41,590 nt of DNA, taken from assembly GCF_002735305.1 (NCBI RefSeq), contig NZ_PDYG01000128.1, positions 1-41,590 on the forward strand, written 5' to 3'. Positions 1 through 9,734 of the stretch are shown here, piece after piece. Within the stretch, counting starts at the first letter, position 1, and each line of letters opens with the position of its first letter. Position numbers and translations under genes: made by a program. The notes below the pieces were generated by a model. That model ran no database searches. It had not been told where the DNA came from and worked only from the letters and a program-made list of their open reading frames with translations. The stretch is from Agathobacter ruminis (lineage in GTDB: Bacteria > Bacillota > Clostridia > Lachnospirales > Lachnospiraceae).

Positions 1-487
1 GCGTGTATTCCGGATTGATGCCGCGTGTCTCGAAGGTTTCGATGATGACCTTTCCGGTATTTTGCTCATAGGCTTCATTGATTTCGTCGGTGGTCAGATT
101 GCGTGCGCACGGAATCGGTCCAAGGAAATAATCGGCGTGCGTGGTGCCGTAGAGCGGAATATCACGTCCCGCCTGCGCCCATGCGACTGCTTCCGGAGAA
201 TGCGTATGGACGACACCTCCGATACATGAGTATTTGCGATAGAGCTCGATGTGTGTGGCCGTGTCGGAGGAAGGCTTGTATTTGCCCTCGATGCGATTGC
301 CGTCGAGATCCATGACAACCATATCCTCCGGGGTGAGGACATCATAGTCGACGCCACTTGGTTTAATGACAAACAATCCGCTGTCGCGGTCGATGCCGCT
401 GACATTGCCCCAGGTATAGGTAATCAGGCCGCGCTTTGGCAACTCCATATTGGCTTCATATACTTCTTGTTTCAGTTGTTCTAACAT
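1..487 (-). CDS. araD: L-ribulose-5-phosphate 4-epimerase, C-terminus beyond the window
   Basis: Class II aldolase-family epimerase that interconverts L-ribulose 5-phosphate and D-xylulose 5-phosphate, the last step of L-arabinose breakdown. The visible 162 residues begin [20 protein letters not shown]. They carry the substrate-binding stretch TYTWGNVSG (residues 23-31), IKPSGVDYD (41-49) and the zinc-binding [11 protein letters not shown] with histidines near 94 and 96, then [14 protein letters not shown]. The family is about 230 residues, so roughly 70 are missing at the left edge. The start ATG at 487 follows AAGGGAG, which overlaps the stop of the upstream kinase; 12 bases separate the genes, so they form one operon. 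UlaF/SgbE-type paralogues have the same fold, but the kinase neighbour favours AraD. Confidence 0.9.
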   Translation of the reverse strand, partial: MLEQLKQEVYEANMELPKRGLITYTWGNVSGIDRDSGLFVIKPSGVDYDVLTPEDMVVMDLDGNRIEGKYKPSSDTATHIELYRKYSCIGGVVHTHSPEAVAWAQAGRDIPLYGTTHADYFLGPIPCARNLTTDEINEAYEQNTGKVIIETFETRGINPEYT

Positions 488-499
488 ATCAATTCTCCC

Positions 500-2098
500 T
501 TATGATAACGAAAGTGCTTCGATTGCAGCCTGCTGTACGGATACTGCTCTGCGGTAGTTTGCAATATATGCGTCAAATCCGCGCACATCGTCCGGATCCG
601 GATCAACCGTAGTTGCTGTTTCATTTGCAAAAATACATTGATTCAGATACTGCTGCAATGTCGGATAGGTATCGCGGCAAAGCATATAGGAAGCAAGGAT
701 TGCCATGCCCCATGGGCCACCTTCGCCTGCGGTAGACATCAATGCGACCGGCGCATTCATTGCGGCTGCAAGGATGTTCTGTCCTACTCCTTTGGTTTTG
801 AACAGACCTCCATGACCATAGATGCGGTCAACTGCCACCTGCTCTTCTTTGAAGAGGATGTCGCATCCGACCTTTAAAGTTGCAAGCGACGCATACAGAT
901 GCGCACGCATGAAATTGGCGAGATTCACCTTTGCATCCGGTTTGTGGAATACCATCGGGCGGCCTTCGTTCGTACCGATAACCGGTTCACCCGAAAGGGT
1001 ATTGAATGCGATAATTCCGTCGCAGTCTTTGGCTCCGGTCATCGCATTGGTATATAATTTTTCATAAATGTCATTGATTGGAATCTGCATGCCGAACAAA
1101 TCGGAAAATTCCTTGAACAAACCAATCCACTTGTTCAGATCCGAAGTACAGTTGTTGCAATGAACCATCGCTACCGTATCACCGGATGGCGTGGTAACCA
1201 GATCCAATTCCTCATGCACTTTTTGCAATTCCTTTTCGAGGACCACCATCGCAAAGACACTGGTGCCGGCTGACACATTTCCTGTGCGCACCGCAACCGA
1301 GTTGGTCGCAGTCATACCGGTTCCGGCATCGCCTTCCGGTGGGCAAAACGGAATCTGCGCCTGCAGATTGCCGCTGACATCAAGCAGTCCTGCGCCCTCC
1401 TCTGTCAATGTACCGGCCTCATCACCGGCCAAAAGCACCTGTGGCAGAATCTGCTGCAATTTCCACGGACAGGCTGCCACTTCGTCAAGAGAATTGAATT
1501 GTTCGAGCATGCGCGCATTGTAGTCTTTTGTTTTGGAATCAATCGGAAACATGCCTGATGCCTCACCGATGCCGAGCACTTTTTTGCCGGTCAGTTTCCA
1601 ATGGATATAACCTGCCAGCGTAGTGATATAGTCGATTTTTGACACATGTTCTTCTTTGTTCAGAATCGCCTGATATAAATGTGCAATGCTCCATCTCTGC
1701 GGAATGTTAAAGTCAAATTCGCGCGTCAGTTTCTCTGCCGCCTCCTGCGTGATGGTATTGCGCCAGGTACGAAATGGTGTCAGCAATTCACCGTCTTTGT
1801 CAAACGGAAGATATCCATGCATCATTCCCGAAATTCCGATGGCCGCTACACGCGTCAGCGTAATGTCATACTGTTGGCGAACCTGTTGCGCCAGATCGGC
1901 GTAGCAGTCCTGCAAGCCCTTCCAGATTTGATCGAGGCTGTAGGTCCATATGCCGTTCACCAGCTGATTTTCCCAGTCATGTGCACCGGTTGCGAGCACC
2001 TGCGCGTTTTCGCCCACAAGCACTGCCTTGATTCGTGTCGAACCGAATTCGATTCCGATGACTGCTTTTCCATCTGCAATCAATTGCTTTTTGTTCAT
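500..2098 (-). CDS. araK: FGGY-family carbohydrate kinase, probable L-ribulokinase (AraK type)
   Basis: ATP-dependent sugar kinase of 532 residues in the hexokinase/actin fold. The phosphate-1 loop [15 protein letters not shown] lies near the N-terminus, and a [13 protein letters not shown] segment with the substrate region follows at about residue 90. The later [14 protein letters not shown] and [10 protein letters not shown] segments form the ATP site of the C-terminal lobe. The sequence resembles the clostridial ribulokinase AraK more than classical AraB or XylB, and it sits directly upstream of araD, so L-ribulose is the likely substrate; this is inferred, and xylulose is the alternative. 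The ATG at 2098 is chosen because AAGGGGG lies 7 bases upstream. An inverted repeat 46 bases upstream of the start may be its operator. Confidence 0.8.
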   Translation of the reverse strand: MNKKQLIADGKAVIGIEFGSTRIKAVLVGENAQVLATGAHDWENQLVNGIWTYSLDQIWKGLQDCYADLAQQVRQQYDITLTRVAAIGISGMMHGYLPFDKDGELLTPFRTWRNTITQEAAEKLTREFDFNIPQRWSIAHLYQAILNKEEHVSKIDYITTLAGYIHWKLTGKKVLGIGEASGMFPIDSKTKDYNARMLEQFNSLDEVAACPWKLQQILPQVLLAGDEAGTLTEEGAGLLDVSGNLQAQIPFCPPEGDAGTGMTATNSVAVRTGNVSAGTSVFAMVVLEKELQKVHEELDLVTTPSGDTVAMVHCNNCTSDLNKWIGLFKEFSDLFGMQIPINDIYEKLYTNAMTGAKDCDGIIAFNTLSGEPVIGTNEGRPMVFHKPDAKVNLANFMRAHLYASLATLKVGCDILFKEEQVAVDRIYGHGGLFKTKGVGQNILAAAMNAPVALMSTAGEGGPWGMAILASYMLCRDTYPTLQQYLNQCIFANETATTVDPDPDDVRGFDAYIANYRRAVSVQQAAIEALSLS

Positions 2099-2143
2099 AT
2101 ATTTTCCCCCTTGAACAAATGTAATATATTTCCATATAAAAAT

Positions 2144-2177
2144 ATACAACTTATCCCCCCCTATGCACAAGTTGTAT
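2144..2177. promoter_or_regulatory. Inverted repeat, candidate operator of the ara genes
   Basis: ATACAACTT (2144-2152) and AAGTTGTAT (2169-2177) are perfect 9-base inverted arms separated by 16 bases. They lie in the 193-base gap between the divergent kinase and mutarotase-like genes, about 46 bases upstream of the kinase start, where a repressor could act on either promoter. AraR-type operators are AT-rich palindromes with a central CG, so the match to that family is only general. The function is inferred. Confidence 0.4.
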
Positions 2178-2257
2178 CTCATATTCATAATAAATTCCCC
2201 AAAACAGTATGATTTTCCCCTTTGTTCCTCATCTGCTTTGTACTACTCTGAAAATAG

Positions 2258-2278
2258 AAAAAAAGGCACTGCCGTGCC
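2258..2278 (-). terminator. Short intrinsic terminator read on the minus strand
   Basis: On the minus strand GGCAC-GGCA-GTGCC (2278 to 2265) is followed by seven T (2264-2258). It sits just upstream of the Shine-Dalgarno of the plus-strand mutarotase-like gene. The only minus-strand gene it could end is the large GGDEF/EAL gene, whose stop is about 650 bases away across the mutarotase-like gene. The stem is only 5 bp, so strength is uncertain. Confidence 0.45.
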
Positions 2279-2291
2279 AAAGGAGGAGTCT

Positions 2292-2942
2292 ATGATTCGT
2301 AATTCTTTTGCCTGGCGATTAAAGCCGGGAATGCGCGAGGCGTTCGGGCGCATCCTGCGTGAAAACTGGGAGGCAATCAGCGCACATCTGGCCATTTGCG
2401 AATTCCATAATTTTTCTGTCTGGAATGCCGAGGATTTATTGTTTGGTTATTTTGAAACGGACTATGACCTTGCAGAATTGAAGGAGAGTCGAAAAGAACC
2501 GTTCCGTGAATGGAATCGCAAGCTTTCAGACTGTATTGACTGGATTTCTGAGCCATGGAAGGCCATGCGCCTGATGTATCAGGACTTTGGAATTGTCCGC
2601 AGCGAAAAAGATCTGATTCGTCACCGCGTCTTTATGACGCGCCTGAAACCCGGTATGGAAGAGGAATACAAGCGACGCCACGACGCACTCATCGAGGCGC
2701 GCGGCGGAAAAATCACGCCGGGACCGGATAGCAATTTTTCTATCTGGTACGCCGGCGGATATATTTTTGGATATGATGAAATTGATACGACTATGGAGCG
2801 CGACCGCACGCAGGCCGACATTGATGCTGACATCGCCTGGGAGACACGCATGTTTGAAATCATGGACTGGATTACCAATGATGTCGACTGGATTTCCGGA
2901 GAAGTCCATGCACCTGTGCGCCTGATCTGTCAGCGCCGATAG
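2292..2942 (+). CDS. Tandem L-rhamnose mutarotase-like protein
   Basis: 216 residues made of two copies of the roughly 105-residue RhaM (YiiL) fold, which interconverts sugar anomers. The repeats align well: SFAWRLKPGMREAF / FMTRLKPGMEEEY, then HNFSVWNAEDLLFGYFE / SNFSIWYAGGYIFGYDE, and each ends in DWI. In the second copy the catalytic tyrosine-histidine pair of RhaM is kept (EEYKRRHD). In the first copy the equivalent positions read EAFGRILR, so tyrosine and histidine are replaced. The ATG at 2292 is set by AGGAGG at 2281-2286. The gene is divergent from the arabinose kinase, and its 3' end overlaps the convergent GGDEF/EAL gene by 13 bases. The substrate is unknown; the context suggests arabinose or a related pentose rather than rhamnose. 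Confidence 0.75.
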   Translation: MIRNSFAWRLKPGMREAFGRILRENWEAISAHLAICEFHNFSVWNAEDLLFGYFETDYDLAELKESRKEPFREWNRKLSDCIDWISEPWKAMRLMYQDFGIVRSEKDLIRHRVFMTRLKPGMEEEYKRRHDALIEARGGKITPGPDSNFSIWYAGGYIFGYDEIDTTMERDRTQADIDADIAWETRMFEIMDWITNDVDWISGEVHAPVRLICQRR

Positions 2943-5900
2943 CGCTCGTGATCACGATAATAGAGACTCTTGTCGTGATACATTTCCTGATCTGCTTTTT
3001 GAATCGCCTGATCAAGCTCGTTTGCCCCTTTGGCCCACGCGAATCCCGCAGCCATCTTCGGCGCGCGTGGGTCACTCAGACGCGCTCTTAGAATTTCATT
3101 TCTGCTTTCAAAATCACTTTTCGCAATTCCCTCCAGCACAATCGTAAATTCATCGCCACCACTGCGGTAGATATGGTCTTTGCCGTATACTTCCACCAAT
3201 ACATTGGCGGCATTGCGGATGAACTGGTCTCCCGCTTCATGTCCATTGACATCATTGACTTCCTTTAAACCATTCAGATCGAGGAAAACAATTCCCACCG
3301 GACCATCATAGTTTTTCAATTCGGCTCTGCGCATCAGCATGGCATTTCGGTTATGCACACCGGTCAGATCATCAAAGCTGTTAATGCGCTGGAAATAATG
3401 CGCATTCATCTTCGCGCCGATGAAGAATACCACCGCTTCGAGAATTTGTTTCGTCATATGCAGTTCCGAGATTCTGTAGTTTTCCACAATCATAAATCCG
3501 GTCACCATGCCGTTGTTGTAGAATGCGGTCACCATCATATTTCGAACACCTTTGCGTTTTAAAGCGAGATACAGTGCAGAATTCGTGATGCGATAGACTT
3601 CAATGTCCTCGATGACGATACATTTCTCATCCTTGAGCTGGCGCTCCCATGCTTTGCAATACGTCTCATAATCGAGATTCTGCAGCATATCTTTTTCCGA
3701 TTCAACCGTTTCGGCGCACCACTCATAAATGTTGGTCACCATACTGCCATCCCGCTCGAACAGCATCACACGGTCCGGATGAATCTCTGCGGTAATGACT
3801 CCCATTACCTGCTCAAGTCCGGTCATAAAGTCATGCTGTTTTTCCAGTATTCGCTCAATTCGTGGTCCCATGTCGCGCAGGGCCGCATCGGTTGCTGTGA
3901 TGGATTGCGGTACCGGCATGTCCACTTTGCTTTCTATATCAAGCATACGACGCATATACATCTCGCGCTTCATGAATTTTGCACCTATGAATTTGCCAAT
4001 GGTCTCCAAAACCATTTGTGCGTTGATATAATCATCGGCATCAAAATTGTCCACGCCGAAATAGCCCACCAGATAGCCATCCAGGTAAATCGGCACAATC
4101 AGGATATTATAGATATCCATGGACCGCATATACTGATACGTCGCAGAATTGGTCTCTTTCAGTCCGCTGATATCATCCAGCCTGATGCACGAATTGTCTT
4201 CGAGTATCTTTTCCCATTGTGCAATCTTCTGATAAGGCATATCGTGGCGCTGTTCCATTGCGGATTTCACGCCTGAAGACAGCCATTCAAATGTGCAGGT
4301 AACCACATTCCGGTCTGTTTGCAACAGGTAAGCGCGATCGGCCTTGGCGCACTCGCCCACTTCGCTCAAAATGGTTCGGATCGTATCCTCAAAGTCCAGC
4401 ACATTCTCGCTCTTTGTCAGAATCCGGATGATGACCTCCTCGGAAGAAAGCATACGGGCAATATTTTTCTCCTGTATCTGCTCATTTTCGATTGAAACAC
4501 CCAGGAATACACAGCCTCCCTGCATACTGGCCGGTCCCGCGATCAGTTCTACATTTCCTCCAAGTGCTCCGCTGTATGCGCGTTCATGGATCAGCTCGCC
4601 TTTGCTTCCGCGTGCACAATACTCAAGCCAGCGCTTGCTGGTATTCGGAAACAGCTCGAGATAGCTATGTCCCAGCAGTTCTTTGCTCGATTTGCCGGTC
4701 ATTTCACAGTATTTGTGGTTCGCATAAATATATGTCATATCCACATTCTTTTCGTCTTCCATAATCGGACGCATGATGACAAACGGCAACGGCATTTCAT
4801 TGTAAGGATCAACCTCTGTCAGTGCCTTTGCGCCATGCTTGCGTTTCTGGCGCTGCTCATTCTTTTCATCCATGCGATTGTAGGCAAGCGTCATGACATC
4901 CCGTACATCCATGCCCTCCGATCCGCGTGCAATTCCATAGTGGAAATGCAGATTCACAAGGCGACCATTGATTTCGCGGATATGCTCGATGTGCTCCTTG
5001 CACTGCTGAATACTGCGCGTGATATCTGCATCCGCCAGGCCTCGTTCACAAATGCCAAATTCACATCCGTTCATATGTGCAATGGTCGCACGCACATCAA
5101 ATCCCTTGCGAATCTCATCCGCAATCGTCTGAATCAGGATGTTGGCAGTCATTTCACCAAAGTCCCTCAAAAATGTCTCATATTCCGGCACCGTCATCAA
5201 AATATAACTGTAGTCTTCATCATTGAGCCGGTAATTGTCATCCAACGCCAAAGCCGTGCTAAACAGACAACTGGTGTTCATCATACCGGTGAGCGGATCC
5301 ATCATGGCCGCATGGTACAAATCACCCTGCTCGCCCATGTCCTGATCAATATCCACAAAATAGCCCATCAGACCGCTGATGATTCCCTCATGATAAATCG
5401 GGAATTTGGATGCAAGAATATTATGTACCACATTGTCGACCACATTCTCGCCTCGCGAGTTTCGAATGACATTTCCGGTCTCAAGCACTTCATTTTCATC
5501 TTTTTGAAATGGCGCATCATTCAAATGCCAACGGATTTCCTCATCCGTTTTGCCTGCAATTTCAGACAAATCATCGAACCCGTAATATTGCAGAAATGCT
5601 TCGCTCGCTCCGCAGAATCTCCGCTTATCATCCTTCCAGAACAATTTGATTCCGGAATCATTGACAAACGCATCCACCAGGTCGCTGTCCGTAATCTGCG
5701 CCTCGTTTCCCTTGGTGCCTTTATCATCCGACATCAATGTCAGTCTGTCACCGATTGAAGTCGGTTTCACACATGCAAGAATACGTGAACGGTTCGCATC
5801 CGGAAGCGCAATCAGATAGAATTCCATCCAGTTATAATTGCCATTTGGCTGACGCACACGGAAATAATCCACAAAATATCCGTGGCTGCTCTGCGCAAGG

Positions 5901-8140
5901 CGCCTCCGCACGCCTTCGGCCGATGCCATATCCTTAAATCGTTCAATATCATCGTAATACAAAAATCTGGTCGGAAATGCATCATAAAAGGAGTCAATAT
6001 CTGTTGTGACTGTGCCGAATTCCTCCACGCCGTTTGTCGTCGCAATTACGGTTCGTGTCTTTTCGTTGATGTCAAGCAGATACATATTGTCAAACAGCAT
6101 CATCAGATTGCGGGATACCTCATCCAGCAATGTCTGGTCACGCATCTCCTCATATACGGTTGTATCGATTTCCGACAAAAACATCTTGCCGTCGCGGCTC
6201 TCGCCCAGCAGTTCCATCGAAAAATGGAAATAATGGTTGTCCACCACGAAAGTCATATTCTCGCGCCGTGCTTTTTTGACTGCCAGATCAACCAGATGTA
6301 AAAATTTGTGGCGCAGCGGGGATTCATCCGAATTCATATTCCATTTCAGCCAGTTTTCCCCATCTTCCGTAATGGATTGCAAAGCATCCACAAACATGTC
6401 ATTTACATATACACACTGAAATTGTTTATCCGCGTACAAAAACATCGCAAGAGGTCTGTCTGAAACCAGATCTCTCGAACCGATTGCATCATAAAATGCA
6501 ATCTGTTCACGCGTCTCTGTCGCCATCTGATTGTCCTTGATATATGCAACTGCCTCTTCAAACGGCATCGGTCGGCCAAAATAGTATCCCTGCATCTTTT
6601 CACAGCCGATGGATTTGAGGAATTCCACATGTTCCTGCGTTTCGACACCTTCCGCGAGTGTATGAATGCCCAGTTTTTTGGCCATCTGTACGGCCATCGT
6701 CACGATATTTTTGACGCGTTCGTCAAAGTTCTTCATGAATACCATGTCGATTTTGATTTCATCAAAATCATAATCCTTTAAGACATTCAAAGAAGAATAT
6801 CCGCTTCCGAAATCGTCCATCCACACCTGGAATCCCGCCTGATGGAACTGCTCGATACCATGGCGAATCCGGCCATTGTCGTTGGTCAAAGCCGTCTCGG
6901 TAATTTCGATGTAAATCAGTCTTCGCGGAATCGCATATTCATCTACGGCCTTCACAACCATATCGACCGGATCAATCAGTTCGAAATCCGACCGGGAAAT
7001 ATTGACCGATACCGGTGTCAGCATCTCTTTTCTGCGAATCTGTCGCTGTAGAAGCTGTGCCACACGGTTGACCACAAAGCGGTCGATCTTGTAGGACAGC
7101 CCGTTTTCTTCCAGCAATGGGATAAATTCATTCGGCGAAATGGTGCCGTAATGCGGATCAATCCAGCGAACCAACGCTTCTGCACTGCTGACACGCCCTG
7201 ACAGGGTCCGCACAACCGGTTGGAAATATATCTGTATCCAGCCGTTGACCAGCGCCTGATCGAGGTGTGTCAGGATATATTGCTTGCGGGTATATTCCGC
7301 AGACATTTTCTCATCAAACCAGACAAAGCTTGAGCCATACGACGACTTCTTTGCTGCTGCCGCCATTCGCGCCCAGTCACAGATGGTCGAAATCGGCACA
7401 TCCGGCACATATTTGCAGATTCCGATTTTCACCGGCAATGACTTGCCGCTGTTTAGTTCATGCAATTCTACAATCAGTTCATTGAGCATTACATCGATCT
7501 GATAGGACTCCGTAAATGCATAGAAATGATCTTCTCCAAAGCGTGAACAATGCTCCGATCCAAAATATCTTTGAATCAGGTTACCAAACGCAACCAGAAG
7601 GTTATCTCCTTCTTCGCGTCCGTATTTATCGTTGTATCCCATCATTCCGACGAGGTTAAAGGTCAAAATGATGGGTTGAATTCCGGATTGATAGGCCCCC
7701 GGAAGCCAGCTCTGTGCCAGACCGAGAAAATACCAGTCATTTGGCAAACCGGTCAAAGGGTCGAGCTTCATCCTGCTTGTTGTGACAAACACATAAAACA
7801 GCGGTCCCTCATCCATTGTCTCCACATATCGTCCGTAATCTTCCAAATGGCGTATTTTGCCTGTTTTGGTGACAATGCGATAATGTACATAATCAAAATG
7901 CGTATCATCCGTCTGAATCTGTGCCACAATACGCCCCTCTACATAGTCGAGGTCCTGCGGATGCACCATTCCGTGGAAAGAGCCCTTCGTCACTTCCAAA
8001 AATTCATCATAGGTATCGCATTCAAAAATCTTAATCAGCTGTTCATTTGCATAAAGAATCTCTTCTGACTCATCTGCTCGATAAATGAGAAATCCCCCCG
8101 GAGCTGACTCGAGTCCATTTTTAATGAAGTCTCTGCTCAT
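2930..8140 (-). CDS. Giant multi-domain c-di-GMP protein (PAS, three GGDEF, EAL, PAS, two GAF)
   Basis: 1736 residues with no obvious membrane segment, so probably cytoplasmic. Domains in order: PAS (about 1-125); GGDEF-like (127-285) with RFGEDHF in place of the active loop, so probably inactive; EAL phosphodiesterase (about 290-535) with intact EALVRW, DDFGSGYSS, KIDMVFM and EGVET motifs; two or three PAS-like segments (about 550-940); a second degenerate GGDEF (about 948-1090) with MNGCEF; PAS (about 1110-1220); two GAF-like domains (about 1235-1400 and 1425-1580); and a C-terminal GGDEF (about 1585-1736) with intact DDLTGVHNR and SGGDEF. One active cyclase and one active phosphodiesterase are predicted, with the dead GGDEFs likely serving as GTP or regulatory sites. 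The ATG follows GGAGAAAAGGT. A TATACT -10-like box lies near 8182-8187. Confidence 0.9.
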   Translation of the reverse strand: MSRDFIKNGLESAPGGFLIYRADESEEILYANEQLIKIFECDTYDEFLEVTKGSFHGMVHPQDLDYVEGRIVAQIQTDDTHFDYVHYRIVTKTGKIRHLEDYGRYVETMDEGPLFYVFVTTSRMKLDPLTGLPNDWYFLGLAQSWLPGAYQSGIQPIILTFNLVGMMGYNDKYGREEGDNLLVAFGNLIQRYFGSEHCSRFGEDHFYAFTESYQIDVMLNELIVELHELNSGKSLPVKIGICKYVPDVPISTICDWARMAAAAKKSSYGSSFVWFDEKMSAEYTRKQYILTHLDQALVNGWIQIYFQPVVRTLSGRVSSAEALVRWIDPHYGTISPNEFIPLLEENGLSYKIDRFVVNRVAQLLQRQIRRKEMLTPVSVNISRSDFELIDPVDMVVKAVDEYAIPRRLIYIEITETALTNDNGRIRHGIEQFHQAGFQVWMDDFGSGYSSLNVLKDYDFDEIKIDMVFMKNFDERVKNIVTMAVQMAKKLGIHTLAEGVETQEHVEFLKSIGCEKMQGYYFGRPMPFEEAVAYIKDNQMATETREQIAFYDAIGSRDLVSDRPLAMFLYADKQFQCVYVNDMFVDALQSITEDGENWLKWNMNSDESPLRHKFLHLVDLAVKKARRENMTFVVDNHYFHFSMELLGESRDGKMFLSEIDTTVYEEMRDQTLLDEVSRNLMMLFDNMYLLDINEKTRTVIATTNGVEEFGTVTTDIDSFYDAFPTRFLYYDDIERFKDMASAEGVRRRLAQSSHGYFVDYFRVRQPNGNYNWMEFYLIALPDANRSRILACVKPTSIGDRLTLMSDDKGTKGNEAQITDSDLVDAFVNDSGIKLFWKDDKRRFCGASEAFLQYYGFDDLSEIAGKTDEEIRWHLNDAPFQKDENEVLETGNVIRNSRGENVVDNVVHNILASKFPIYHEGIISGLMGYFVDIDQDMGEQGDLYHAAMMDPLTGMMNTSCLFSTALALDDNYRLNDEDYSYILMTVPEYETFLRDFGEMTANILIQTIADEIRKGFDVRATIAHMNGCEFGICERGLADADITRSIQQCKEHIEHIREINGRLVNLHFHYGIARGSEGMDVRDVMTLAYNRMDEKNEQRQKRKHGAKALTEVDPYNEMPLPFVIMRPIMEDEKNVDMTYIYANHKYCEMTGKSSKELLGHSYLELFPNTSKRWLEYCARGSKGELIHERAYSGALGGNVELIAGPASMQGGCVFLGVSIENEQIQEKNIARMLSSEEVIIRILTKSENVLDFEDTIRTILSEVGECAKADRAYLLQTDRNVVTCTFEWLSSGVKSAMEQRHDMPYQKIAQWEKILEDNSCIRLDDISGLKETNSATYQYMRSMDIYNILIVPIYLDGYLVGYFGVDNFDADDYINAQMVLETIGKFIGAKFMKREMYMRRMLDIESKVDMPVPQSITATDAALRDMGPRIERILEKQHDFMTGLEQVMGVITAEIHPDRVMLFERDGSMVTNIYEWCAETVESEKDMLQNLDYETYCKAWERQLKDEKCIVIEDIEVYRITNSALYLALKRKGVRNMMVTAFYNNGMVTGFMIVENYRISELHMTKQILEAVVFFIGAKMNAHYFQRINSFDDLTGVHNRNAMLMRRAELKNYDGPVGIVFLDLNGLKEVNDVNGHEAGDQFIRNAANVLVEVYGKDHIYRSGGDEFTIVLEGIAKSDFESRNEILRARLSDPRAPKMAAGFAWAKGANELDQAIQKADQEMYHDKSLYYRDHERYRR

Positions 8141-8233
8141 ACCTTTTCTCCATTCCTTTTAGATAGTCTGTCATATCTTATAGTATACCGAATTTTTCAG
8201 ATTGTATAAATAGTTTTCAGATTTTTCTACACA

Positions 8234-8266
8234 AAGAATCCCCGGATTTGATCTCCGGGGATTCTT
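8234..8266 (-). terminator. Intrinsic terminator after trpB2
   Basis: AAGAATCCCCGG (8234-8245) pairs perfectly with CCGGGGATTCTT (8255-8266) around a 9-base loop, directly beyond the trpB2 stop codon. In the minus direction it is followed by a moderately T-rich tract. It isolates trpB2 from the GGDEF/EAL gene. Confidence 0.75.
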
Positions 8267-8267
8267 G

Positions 8268-9635
8268 TTATACATTTGGTAATGTGGCAAGGCTCTTTGC
8301 AATTTCTTCGTCGGTTGGAATATAATCACTCATCTCGCCATCGTTGTATTTCTGATATGCCACCATATCAAAATATCCGGTTCCGGTCAGGCCGAATACA
8401 ATGTTCTTCGTCTCGCCGGTCTCCTTGCATTTGAGCGCCTCATCAATGGCGACTTTAATGGCATGAGAGCTCTCCGGTGCCGGAAGGATTCCTTCTACCT
8501 TTGCAAACATTTCAGCAGCCTTGAAGACTTCTGTCTGCTCTACCGATCTTGCTTTTACATAACCGTCTTCGTACAGCTGTGAAACAATGGAGCTCATGCC
8601 GTGATAGCGGAGTCCGCCTGCATGGTTTGCTGATGGAATAAAATTGCTGCCGAGTGTATACATTTTGGCGAGTGGGCAAATCTTGCCGGTGTCGCAGAAA
8701 TCGTATGCATATTTGCCGCGTGTCAAGGAAGGACAGGATGCCGGTTCCACTGCAATGATCTCATAATCCGCTTCGCCGCGCAGCATCTCGCCCGCGAACG
8801 GAGAGATCAGGCCGCCGAGATTGGATCCGCCTCCGGCACAGCCGATGATCATATCCGCTTTGATGCCATATTTGTCCAATGCAGCTTTGGTCTCGAGACC
8901 GATGACGGTCTGATGCAGCAACACCTGTGACAATACCGATCCGAGCACATAGCGATAGCCTTCCTGTGTGGTTGCCGCTTCTACGGCCTCCGAAATGGCG
9001 CAGCCAAGGCTTCCTGTGGTACCCGGATGCTCCGCGTTGATGCGCTTGCCGACTTCTGTGGTCATGGATGGAGACGGTGTTACCTTCGCTCCGTAGGTGC
9101 GCATCACTTCGCGTCTGAACGGCTTTTGTTCATAAGATACTTTTACCATATAGACCTGACAGTCGAGATCAAAATAGGCACATGCCATGGACAATGCGGT
9201 TCCCCACTGTCCTGCACCGGTCTCCGTCGTCACACCCTTTAAACCCTGCTGCTTTGCGTAATACGCCTGCGCGATTGCAGAATTTAACTTGTGACTTCCG
9301 GAGGTATTATTACCCTCGAATTTGTAGTAGATATGTGCAGGTGTTCCGAGTTTCTTCTCGAGGCAATAGGCTCTTACCAGCGGAGAAGGACGGTACATTT
9401 TGTAAAAATCACGGATTTCCTGCGGGATATCAAAATATGGTGTTGTCTCGTCGAGCTCCTGCTTCGCCAGTTCCGTACAGAAAATCGGTGACAGTTCGTC
9501 AATTGTAATCGGTTTTAAGGTTGCCGGGTTCAGAATCGGAGCCGGCTTATTTTTCATATCCGCACGCACATTGTACCATTGTGTCGGAAGTTCGTTTTCT
9601 TCAAGATAAATCTTATAAGGTATTTCTTTATTCAT
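8268..9635 (-). CDS. trpB: TrpB-like pyridoxal-phosphate enzyme (TrpB2 type)
   Basis: Stand-alone tryptophan synthase beta chain of the longer TrpB2 class, 455 residues. It joins indole and L-serine into L-tryptophan using pyridoxal phosphate. The cofactor lysine is in SGSHKLNSA (about residue 112) and the phosphate-binding loop is GCAGGGSNLGG (about 265). The N-terminal extension with PSPLVRAYCLEKKLG is typical of TrpB2. No trpA or other trp gene is adjacent and the gene has its own terminator, which suggests indole salvage or serine deamination rather than de novo synthesis. The ATG at 9635 is chosen over a TTG six bases upstream because AGGGGG is 8 bases from the ATG but only 2 from the TTG. 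Confidence 0.88.
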   Translation of the reverse strand: MNKEIPYKIYLEENELPTQWYNVRADMKNKPAPILNPATLKPITIDELSPIFCTELAKQELDETTPYFDIPQEIRDFYKMYRPSPLVRAYCLEKKLGTPAHIYYKFEGNNTSGSHKLNSAIAQAYYAKQQGLKGVTTETGAGQWGTALSMACAYFDLDCQVYMVKVSYEQKPFRREVMRTYGAKVTPSPSMTTEVGKRINAEHPGTTGSLGCAISEAVEAATTQEGYRYVLGSVLSQVLLHQTVIGLETKAALDKYGIKADMIIGCAGGGSNLGGLISPFAGEMLRGEADYEIIAVEPASCPSLTRGKYAYDFCDTGKICPLAKMYTLGSNFIPSANHAGGLRYHGMSSIVSQLYEDGYVKARSVEQTEVFKAAEMFAKVEGILPAPESSHAIKVAIDEALKCKETGETKNIVFGLTGTGYFDMVAYQKYNDGEMSDYIPTDEEIAKSLATLPNV

Positions 9636-9672
9636 TTGCAATGCCCCCTTGCTTTATAGTCATCTGTTTATT

Positions 9673-9701
9673 ATTTTAACGCACGCGCGCGCATTTGAGA
9701 A
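9673..9701 (-). promoter_or_regulatory. Candidate trpB2 promoter with alternating purine-pyrimidine spacer
   Basis: On the minus strand TTCTCA (9701-9696), a 17-base spacer and TAAAAT (9678-9673) lie about 40 bases upstream of the trpB2 start. The -35 box is weak (4 of 6). The spacer is almost entirely a 16-base alternating purine-pyrimidine tract, ACGCACGCGCGCGCAT (9679-9694). Confidence 0.4.
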
Positions 9702-9734
9702 CTACATCATAAGTTATATTATCCATAACTACGC

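Noticed and set aside
4586-5758. 390-residue plus-strand frame
   Set aside because: Antisense to the GGDEF/EAL gene, with no ribosome binding site or recognisable domain; a shadow of the coding strand.
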